Shown: positions 23,500 through 33,900 of the stretch, in pieces | Position numbering within the stretch: position 1 is the first letter of the stretch | How the letters are laid out: each line of letters begins with the position of its first letter | NCBI GenBank assembly: GCA_032622095.1 | Contig: CP136061.1 | Coordinates: forward strand, 15,498,440 to 15,562,439 | Length of the DNA: 64,000 bases | DNA from: Siphonodentalium dalli | Taxonomy: Eukaryota; Mollusca; Scaphopoda; Gadilida; Siphonodentaliidae | Reading direction: 5' to 3' | Notes under the pieces: generated by a model | Databases searched by the model: none | What the model was told of the DNA's origin: nothing | The model's input: only the letters and a program-made list of their open reading frames with translations | Translations under genes and position numbers: made by a program

Positions 23500-24400
23500 A
23501 TTTGCACCCCGCCCTTGCACCTCAGTGCTCTGACCTAATATCCTATATATCCATAAACCATGGTTATATATACCCGGTAAGAGAACATTGAGATATTTTA
23601 GTGGTCTAACTCCAGACAAATGCGCATGGCTATGGCAAGAGACCAGGACACACCGGGCCGACCATGTTTGTTTGGCCCGGTGTGAGAAAATTTTGAAAAC
23701 TATGCAAGAAAATTGCAAATCCTAGCATCTAGACTGGCCTCAACTGAAGCTTGAAAACCTCATACTCCCCCTCACGTTGGAAAATACTCCAACTGATGAC
23801 CATTTCAGTCCACAAGTTCAACCAAATGTAGTAATATACTGTTTTGTTAAACTAATTAGCAGTTTTGTATTGGCCACAGGGGGAGGGACAATGACACAGG
23901 ACCATTGTTTGGCTCGGTATGCTAAAATTTTGAAATCTGAAGAAGATCGCAAAATCCTGGCATCTAGTCTAGCATTCCTATATTTGGAAATTTCAAAATT
24001 TCAAAATTTCCAACTGATGACAATTGCAATGACAATGTTGACCAAATGTATTACAATATTGTTTCTTAAATTAACTAGCAGTTTTTGACTGGCCACGTGG
24101 GAGGACCAGGACACAAGCTTTCCAATTGTTGGAAATTTCCAACCTGTCACCCACCCTAAGGTTGGAAAATTTCCAACTGATGACCATTTCAGTCCAAATT
24201 TGACCAAAGATAGGAAAATATGCAAATATTGGTCCAAAAACAATTAATTCCCCCAATAAATTATTTGAAAATCAAACTACAAGAATACTTTCAAGTTTCA
24301 ACCTATTATTGGTGTGAAATTTCCAACTAATGTTTTGGCAGGTATGAAATTTCCAACTGTTGAAAATTTTGACCAAAGTTGAGGGGGTGAGACACCCCCC
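23500..24400. repeat. Degenerate repeats with TTCCAACTGATGACCATTTC
   Basis: Blocks such as CCAACTGATGACCATTTCAG, GACCAGGACACA, AATCCTGGCATCTAGTCTAG and GAAATTTCCAACT recur at intervals of about 250-300 bp. A 3'-truncated interspersed repeat; no gene. Confidence 0.55.
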
Positions 24401-24426
24401 AAACACCCCCCACCCCCCGAACCCCG

Positions 24427-24428
<2 letters not shown>

Positions 24429-24469
<41 letters not shown>
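24429..24469. repeat. 41-nt poly-C tract
   Basis: An uninterrupted run of 41 C preceded by CACCCCCCAAACACCCCCCA. Possible i-motif/G-quadruplex tract or a length that is unreliable in the assembly. Confidence 0.9.
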
Positions 24470-25358
24470 TGTCGCCACGTCTCTGTTTCAGCTACCGGTA
24501 AACCTTCGACATGGTCAAGGGTTCGGTAGTATCCGTCAGACTTTGTGTCGCCATCTGCATCCCCAGTGCCTTGGGCAAATGTTTATTTTTGCAAGAGTGA
24601 CAATAAAAGTTTGTCTTGTTCTGGAATGACATAATTTTCAGTACCCACTAAAACACTATTATTTTATTATGGCTGTTTCCAAAGATTTAGAGGTACCACG
24701 ATTATTGATTTTGATTACATGCTGGTACATGTAATATTAATCAGTGGAAGTATTCCGTAATATGGCCTATTGGCTGGGTGCTGGTTAACTCAATAACTGC
24801 ACTGTCGCTGGTTGTTTGAGCCATCGGCTGATGTAATTTTTACGTTAATAAAGTGCATCATAAACCACTGTTAATGACTAATGAGCACAATGTATTGAAT
24901 ACCAGCACAGTTCTCGGCGATGTTATGGTTATAATATTTGTGAGTTCATTAGAATGAACGTAGCGATTAATTTCAGTTTTATGAATAGCCAAATATACAA
25001 ACAATATAAAAGTAGGAATGAACGATGGACCACCGGCGGTTCCTAAAAAAAGGAATGAATTGTTACAGAAACTATAAGTTTCATCAAACTTCCAGAGCGT
25101 GCCAAGTTAACAATCACAAAAGTGTGCCTTCACCCGCAAATTGCAGGATTCACAACAAGCTACAAGTATTTGATAATAGTCAGTTTCATGCAGCATTCAC
25201 CACACTCATATGCGATAGCCTTTACTAGTAACTTCTAAGTATGCAAACAAAGTACCGGTACACTCGCAATTACATTGCGGAGAACGTCGCTGATTAAAAT
25301 GCCGTATATATTGGTTCCCTGGTTTTAGAGATAATGTCAATCAACTTCCCAAGTTCCC
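24470..25358. other. Non-coding upstream of MCM3AP
   Basis: A good acceptor look-alike (TCTCTGTTTCAG, ending 24490) is followed by ~130 nt ending at AATAAAAGTTTGTCTTG, resembling a terminal exon, but no coding match supports it. The rest shows nothing. Confidence 0.4.
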
Positions 25359-25460
25359 ATTGGTCCAATCAGATTCAAGTGCGAGTGCATTCAGTTCATT
25401 GAACACGGTGACAGTCGGCAGATTTCAAAGACATAGTGCCACCTTTCAAGTATAAATATA
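25359..25460 (+). promoter_or_regulatory. Candidate MCM3AP core promoter
   Basis: CCAATCAG at 25365-25372 with an overlapping inverted ATTGG at 25359, and TATAAATATA at 25451-25460, 81 bp further on, about 270 bp upstream of the MCM3AP start codon. Spacing and order suit a CCAAT/TATA promoter. Inferred from motifs only. An acceptor-like TATTTTACAG ending at 25640 could mark a 5'-UTR intron. Confidence 0.4.
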
Positions 25461-25732
25461 CAACGACATCGCAATGTGTTCAAATCTGCAGTGCCGCCAA
25501 TTTGTAGAATATACAACGACCCGACGAGAAAACTTCTACTATATTTTATTCTGTGGGATATGAAAATTTATTAAACCGCAATTTTTAAGATAAATCATTG
25601 TTGAGCGATAATTATTATCTAATACATGTGATATTTTACAGATGATAAAGTTGACGCAGTAGCTGTCTATGCTGTATTGGATTACTGAAAGACTCCAAGC
25701 ATCGACAATGGCTGACTTATAGTATTTGAGAG

Positions 25733-27929
25733 ATGCAAACTGGCTATGGAGCCCCCGGGGCACCGATACCGACATCAGCAAATGCATTCGGAAATCCACC
25801 ACCTTATGGAAGTCTACCTAACCCTCAACTGATTACCAGCTCAACCAGTTTAAATGCTTTTGGAATGAATACGACCAACGCATTCGCTGCTGGAGGTTCA
25901 CCGGCATCTGGTAGCCCAAGGTTTGGCTCAGCTTCCAACTCATCACCAAATTTGTTTGGCGGCACGCAACCAACCGGGCAAAATGCATTTGGGGCAACAC
26001 CTCCGCAGTTGAAACAGAGCCATTCGTTTGGTTCAATTCCATCACAGAATAATTTGTTCAGCTCGTCGAATCAGCAAACAAATCAGGGTGGTTCGTTTGG
26101 TGGAACACCTGCGAAATCTCAGACAAACGTTTTTGGGAGTTCACAGGTGAACGCTTTTGGTGCTTCTCCGACACAAAACACTTTCGGAGCCCCTGGGAAT
26201 ACACAAACATCTGGTCAGTTAGCTCTTTTTGGTACCGCACCGCAAAATAATACATTTGGAAGTCCGACCAATTCCATACATCAAAGTAATGTGTTTGGGA
26301 ATCCTATGGCTGCAACACAACAGAGTAATGCATTTGGCAGTGTATCAGCCACTGCACAGCCAACTTCTGGTAATGTATTTGGCAATACATTAGCGACAAC
26401 ACAGCCAAGTAATGTATTTGTCAGTCAAGCTGTTATGACACAACAGAGTAACGTTTTTAGCAGTGCACCAGTCACCACACAGCAAACTAATATGTTCGGA
26501 AATCCAGTTGCGACAACGCAACAAAGCAATGCATTTGGGAACCCAGTTGCTACGACACAACAAAGCAATGCATTTAGGAACCCAGTTGCGATGACACAAC
26601 AAAGCAATGCATTTGGGAACCCAGTTGCTACGACACAACAAAGCAATGTATTTGGGAACCCAGTTGCTACGACACAACAAAGCAATGCATTTGGCAGTCC
26701 AGCAGGGACCACACAGCAAACCCATGTATTTGGAAATCCAACGACGATAACGGCAACAGCTCAAAATAATACATTTGGCAGTCGTTCAGCAGCCACAAAA
26801 ACAGTTAATCCGTTTGCGAAGTCAGTGACAACAACAACAACAGTGCAAAGTAATGTATTTGGAAACCCAGTTGTGATGACACAACAGAGTAATGCATTTG
26901 GAAGTTCATCGGTCACCACTAGGCCTAATCCTTTTGGGAACACAACTGTCACATCATCACAGACTCAAGTTTTTGGGGGTTCTCCGACTGCAAGTCAACA
27001 AGTTAATCCATTTGCCGTGAATGCTAGTACGTCATCTTCATCAGTGTTTGGCAGCCCTCCGATTAACACACAACAAAATAATCCTTTTACTAGCCTTGCC
27101 ACGACAACTACTTCTGGACAAAGCGGAATATTTCAAGTTGGTGGCACGGATGCAAGAGGATCTGTTATACAAAGCAGTGCTTTTTTGGCGGCAACACAGA
27201 CATCAACTGGGAATGTGTTTGGAAATGTTGCTTCGTCTAAGATGGCGCAAAATAATGTTTTTGGTAACATAGGTCAGAAACAGGAATCACTATCTCAGCC
27301 CAATGCTGTTATATTTGGTGCAGTTAAAAAAGAACCAACTCAGCCCAATTCTGGTGTATTTGGTGCAGTTCAGAAGGAACAACCACAGCCCAATCCTGGT
27401 GTATTTGGTGCAACTAAAAAAGAACCAACTGAGTCTAACGCTGGGGTATTTGGTGTAGCTCATAAAGAACTAACTCAGCCCAATACTGGTATATTTGGGG
27501 CAGTTCAAAAAGAACCAACTCAGCCCAATTCCGGTGTATTTGGTGCAACCCAGAAAGAACAATCTCAGCCCAATACTACAACTTCATTAGTTGCCACTTT
27601 TGGAACAAAGCCAGAGACAACAAAGACTGATTCCATATTTGGAACGAAGGTCACTGCAGCAATGACAGCTCCTTCGAGCTCCCTCTTCGGGACAACGGAC
27701 AAACCGGGTCAGGAATTGGTGAAAGTAGAGGAAGGATCTTCTGTCTTCGGAGCGAAGACTGTTACAGCGAACAATGATTCAATATTCGGTGCAAAGACTC
27801 AAGCGGCAAAGGAATCCTCTGCAGGGAATTTGTTCGGGAAGGTTTCGTCGAATGTATTCGGTGGTGGCAGCACCTTCGCCTCTAAAGAAGGCCAACAGTC
27901 AAGAGTGTCTGTGTTTTCAAGGATACAGG
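25733..27929 (+). CDS. MCM3AP: MCM3AP exon 1: FG-repeat region
   Basis: ATG at 25733 is preceded by an in-frame TGA (25727-25729), so it is the first possible start. The exon encodes 732 residues rich in Ser, Thr, Gln and Asn with dozens of FG/NAFG/NVFG motifs, i.e. a disordered nucleoporin-like region. It contains two protein-level minisatellites: a 13-residue unit [13 protein letters not shown] (about residues 256-325) and a 15-residue unit [15 protein letters not shown] (about 523-616). Ends in phase 1 before GTATGT. Confidence 0.93.
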
Positions 27930-30900
27930 GTATGTACCTGTAAATGTAACTCATATCATCAACTCAAGCCTTGAAATAGTGTGTCTTTCAAAGGATGAGG
28001 TCCCCAGAGGGCGAATTTAGTGACAATATCCCACACGGTGGGCTAACATCACCAAATTTACCCTCTGGGACTGGGAACCTCATTCTGCTGAGGCTTTAAC
28101 TGCTATGGGAGACCTACATATAGGATCAAATTGAAGTTCCCCAGCTGAAGTTCCCCAGCTGAAGTTCATTGAGTTGGACCACGTACCTTACGCTACTTTT
28201 GTTCATCGCCATCTTGAAACTCTCCACCGTTTTCTCCACCGATCTTGCACCACTGGTTTTCTTTTCTTATAATTTGCGAGTGACTTTCTGGAGCAGATGA
28301 CACTCCGTAGTGCAGGCTTCCATCTGAGGCTCCCTGCGGGTAACCTATAAAACATTCATGAGTTATTTCACTTATCGGAGTAGGTGGAAGGCTGGATATA
28401 GTGTGTCTTGACATCTGCAGAATGAGGTCCCCAGAGGGTGAATTTAATGACACTGTCCCACACAGTGGGCTAGCATCACCAAGTTCATCCCTCTGGAACC
28501 TCACTTTATAGTCCAAGCCTTGAAATAGTGTGTATGTCATTTGCAGAATGAGGTCCCCAGAGGGTGAATTTAATGCAGGCTGGCATCACCAAATTCACCC
28601 TCTGGGAACCTCATTCTGCTTAGGCCTCAACTGCTAGGAAGACCTAGGATCAAATTGAAGTTCCCCAGCTGAAGTTGGTGATATTTACCCATTGGTCACC
28701 TCAATTATGTATTTTATCTTATGCAAATAAGGGATATAGAAACTGAACAGAAGAGACTAAAAACAATGATATTTTGGGACTATAGATACTTCCCAGAAGA
28801 TAAGGCCTAAGCAGAATGAGGTCCCCAAAGTGTAAATTTGGTTATGATAGCCCGCTACGTGATAGTCTCACTACATTCTGGGGACCTCATTCTGCAAATG
28901 ACCTGCATCAACTCATACTCATCTTAAATGTTTTATTTCATTTTTTTTTTAATATGTTTTTATTGGAGAAACAAGTACCGGTATATAATGTACAAAATTC
29001 AGTTCTTTCACACTGGCAGTCTGAGTTTACAAGTTTGATTGTATACTTTGAAACCGATTGGCAAACAGTTTTATTTCATTTTGGAAAATCACAACTTCGT
29101 TTATATTATATTTTGAGGCAACTGGCTGGACAATCTATAAAAAAATTCTACTAAACCTGCCAAATTCGTGAATATTCATACTAGTTTTTATATTTATTCA
29201 AAACTTCAATATATGGTTAGAGAACCCTATTGTAAAATGTCTAGATCAAAGTTTTCAACTTCCATTCTGAAGATGAGAACTGCATGTATGTAATCACTGG
29301 GAAGAAATTCAAAGTCAATTCATGTATTAATGATGAAATAAATCTACAGATAATCAGTGAGCTACTACTGTATGTTGTGTGGTTAAAGCCCTGTTGTGAT
29401 TTTCATACACAAATTTTGTTATTTTTTTTGGACAAATATTATCTTCTGTTTGTTATGTCCTTGATCAGATAAACAAGGCGAAGGTACAAAAAGAAAGCTG
29501 TTTGGTGACAAAACTGCTGATGATGATGATGATGACGGGATTGGTCGAAAGTTACGTGCGAGACAGACTAATGGTAAAAAATTTTAACTCTTAATAGCTG
29601 TATATACTTTCTGACGAAATTTTTTGTTGTTGATAATATTGTCTGAACACCTACAAATAAATGAACTGGAACAAGTCTGATGATAGCGTGCCTGTCATTT
29701 CCAGAATTAGTCCAACACTATAGCATAGCGGGCTAGCATCCCTAAGGATTAGTCCAACACTATAGCATAGCGGGCTAGCATCACTAAGGATTAGTCCAAC
29801 ACTATAGCATAGCGGGCTAGCATCACCAAGGATTAGTCCAACACTATAGCATAGTGGGCTAGCATCACTAAGGCCTCATCTGGGAAGTTTCTTTATTATC
29901 AAATTTATGTAGAAACTTCTTCACATAGATTCTATTTCTTTTTTAGTTTAGTTTCTCAATATCCCCAAATTGGCAGACGACACATTGCATAATCGAGGTT
30001 CCCAAAGGGTGTACATCACAATATTCATCATTTGGGAACTTCAATCTGAGTCTATGTCTCCCATAGCAGATGAAGCCATGCAGAATGAGGTCCCCAGAGG
30101 GTGAATTTAGTGATGCTAGCCCTCTATGTGGGATAGCGTCACTAAATTCACCCTCTGGGGACCTCATTCTGCAAATGACAGGCATACTAAAATCAGACTA
30201 GCTTTGAATATGGCTCTTGACATATACAGTAATGCCCTAATTAATCGCCTCCATAACCACAGCAGAATTATGGGTAACTTTTCAGGATTTAGTCGGAAAT
30301 ATGGCTTGTTGCATTCATCGGAAAGCTCTCGGGGATGGAGTCGATTAATTAGGGCATTACTGTACTTTTGGGTTAAAAGTGCACATACATGTACATGTAT
30401 CTATGTCGTCAGAAAGTAGTTGTCAATACTTCTGAGTTTCAATATGTTTTCCTAGGTTCAAACCCTCAGGATGACAACAACCACAAACTTATTATTTAGG
30501 GCAAAGAAAAAGATATTTGTGATTTGGGTTTCCCTACTGACCTTTTTTAAACCACAAAATGATTATAAAACTCAATTTAATGTGTCAAATATTTCACTTA
30601 CAGTAATTGTGCTGTACACTGCATCATTACTAAAATTCAATAAATGCTACTTGACCAGTTACATTAAAAGTGCCCATAAACCTGGTAAATATATCATAGG
30701 TTTTCACATAGGAAACATGGGTTTTATCCTTTGTAGAATCTGAATTTGGAACTAGCGTGTTTGGAAAACCAACAAGAAAGTTATTCGGGAGAAACACAGA
30801 ACAACAGGAAAGGTCTGCAGTCACGCAATTTCCTAGGAAAGAAGGAGGTAGCTATAGTTACATGTAGTTATATCCCCACCCCTGGGAAGAAGGAGGTAGC

Positions 30901-33900
30901 TATAGTTACATGTAGTTTTGTCCCCACCCCTGGGAAGAAGGGTAGCTATAGTTACATGTAGTTATATCCCCACCCCTGGGAAGAAGGAGGTAGCTATAGT
31001 TACATGTAGTTTTGTCCCCACCCCTGGGAAGAAGGGTAGCTATAGTTACATGTAGTTATGTCCCCACCCCTGGGGAGAAGGAGGTAGCTATAGTTACATG
31101 TAGTTATGTCCCCACCCCTGGGGAGAAGGAGGTAGCTATAGTTACATGTAGTTATGTCCCCATCCCTGGGGCTTGGCTACAGTGTTCGTTCTGGAACTGA
31201 AAATTGATGGGTCAAACCTGGGCCATTCTCTATATTTTTTGCGCCATTTGAAAATTTCTTGGGCCATTCTGAGACATGAATGAACGGAATCCTACTAATA
31301 CATAAATCTCATAAGAGTTTAATATACCCGACATCAATCTCATAAGAGTTTAATATACCCGACATCAATCTCATAAGAGTTTAATATACCCGACATAAAT
31401 CTCATAAGAGTTTAATATACCCGACATCAATCTCATAAGAGTTTAATATACCCGACATAAATCGATTAAGATTATTGTACTTTTTTTAAATGAGACTGGT
31501 TGCCAATCTGTATACGATACAAAATTCATTAAAATAAGGCAGGACCTGCCTATGGGTTTCAAATTCGGAGAAATCACTTTTTCATATTATTAGGGACTAG
31601 TGGACTATTATCAAGGATAACATCAGCCACATATTGGCTCAAGTTTAATTTACACCCATACAGAGCCCCAGACAAACATGAGCAGCCGACACTCTTCTAT
31701 ATGCTTCTATATATGTGTGGGGCTCCCTGCAGGGTAATGGATGTTTTTTATTTTATGTCCTAAAAATTGTAAGAAACATTTATTTAAAAAAAAATGATAA
31801 AAAATTGTTAGGCCAATGCATTCTCTTATATATGTGAGACGACCTATGGTCGACTCGCATATATAAGAGAATGCATTGGCACAGGGTAAAAAAATCCCGA
31901 CTGGATTTGATATGGCGGGTCGAATTGGGCCACAGCATTGCTTATTGAACTGCTGTGGCAATATGCAGTGTCTAACATGGTACGACGTTAAATTTGATGA
32001 GGGATATTTTCAATTTCAAGGGTTGCATATGTATTACGCAATAAAATAGCCCATTTACAAAACTTCTGGGCTGGTCATTTTAAGATCACAAATATTCAAT
32101 GAATTTATATTTTGTTAGATGGAGCGAAAAGAGGTGCAGCTTTGAGAAGGACGTCGTCTGATGATATCAGTTCTAAGGTAGCCATCCAATGTAAGAACGT
32201 TCCACCAAAGCACAACAACTCCACCACACTGAAGCGGCATTTCTCTCGATACGGCGATGTAACAAAGGTGTTTCCAAATCCCAGAAAAGGAATGGCAACA
32301 ATCCACTTCAAAGATCATGTGAGTCGACGTATTATTTATTATTTCCACTTTACCACTTTACAGGGTGTTCAAAGATCATGTGAGTCGACGTATTATTTAT
32401 TATTTCCACTTTACCACTTTACAGGGTGTTAAGATCATGTGAGTCGACGTATTATCTATTATTACCACTTTACACTTCACTATTATTCACAGAGCTTTGA
32501 AATATTGTGTCTGTCATTTGCAGAATTAGGTTCCCAGAGGGTAAATTTAGTGACTCTATCCCGCACGGCGTGGTAGCATCCCCAATTTCACCCTGTTGGG
32601 ACCTCACTCTGCTGAGCCCTCAACTGCTATGGATCTGATTGAAGTTCCCTTTTGAGGTTGGTGATGTTCACCCATTAGTCACCTCGATTATGCATTTTAT
32701 CTTCTGCAAATTGGGGTATTTAGAAACTGAGCAGAAAAAGTAACTAAAAACAATGTTAATTTGAGACTATAGACACTTCCTAGAAGATGAGGCCTAATGT
32801 TTTCTTGTGTTTTAATACCAAGAAATTATTACCAGATGAATTAAGTGCCACCACTTAATGCATTTAATGTAATAAGGAAATACGCCACGCAACACAACTG
32901 ATAGTGTTTTCTAGAGTCATTGCTGAACACAACAATGGCTTCCCTGTTACAGTATTGTGTGCAAGCCTGAGTTTAGTGTGTCTGTCATTTGCAGAATGAG
33001 GTCCCCAGAGGGTGAATTTAGTGACGCTATCCCGCACAGTAGGCTAGCATCACCAAATTCTCCCTCTGGGGACCTCATTATGCATGACCTCATCTGCTAT
33101 GGGAGACATTGACTCAGATTGAAGTTCCAAAATGGTGAATATTGTGATGTACACCCATTGGGAACCTTGATTATGCAATGTGTCATCTGCCAATTTGAGG
33201 ATATAGAGAAACTAAACTAAAAAGAAATAGATTTCTATGTGCACAAGTTTCTATAGAAATTTGATAATGAAGAAACTTTCCAGAGAAGATGAGGCCTAAG
33301 CAGAATGAGGGATAGTGTCACTAAATTCACCCTATGGGGAGCTCATTCTGCAAATGACAGCACACTAACTTCTGATTTGAATGTGTACAAACAATGACTT
33401 CAACACTGGAGGGTTATTCATTATGAAAATAAGAACAAATTCCTTCTATTTCTTCATGTTATTCTTGATTATACTGGTTTAGCAAACTTTATATATTTTC
33501 CAGCCATATTGATTGTGAATGTCTTTCCCATCTTTAACAAGCATGATCAGATGGACTTGTCTCCACTTCCTACCACCTGGCCATCTGGTGTTAGTAGTGA
33601 GTGGTGGAGTTGTTCCCCTTATGTCACTAGGTCCAAGTGGGTTTATGTTTATTTAGTTGTCATTCATACTAAGGCCAAATAAAAAAAATTGCCTTGACGA
33701 TATACATTTGGTTTAATTTTTCAGGATAGTGCAGCAGAAGGTAAACGTCGTGGGACACGTATGGATCCGGGATCAGCGCCGATGAGTATCTTCTGGAGTA
33801 CGTTCACTCCCGGGAAAGCATCCACCGTTACTCATCCACAGACAAACGATGAAAACCGAGCTTCAATAGGTACCTCATCATCATCATCATAATCATCATC

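Noticed and set aside
24360-24629. 89-codon frame through the poly-C tract as a terminal exon
   Set aside because: The proline run comes from the C tract, the rest matches nothing known, and only a single acceptor look-alike and an AATAAA support it.
5786-27929. Joining the 5786 exon to MCM3AP exon 1
   Set aside because: Phase 2 at 5814 does not match, and a TGA lies in frame directly before the ATG at 25733.
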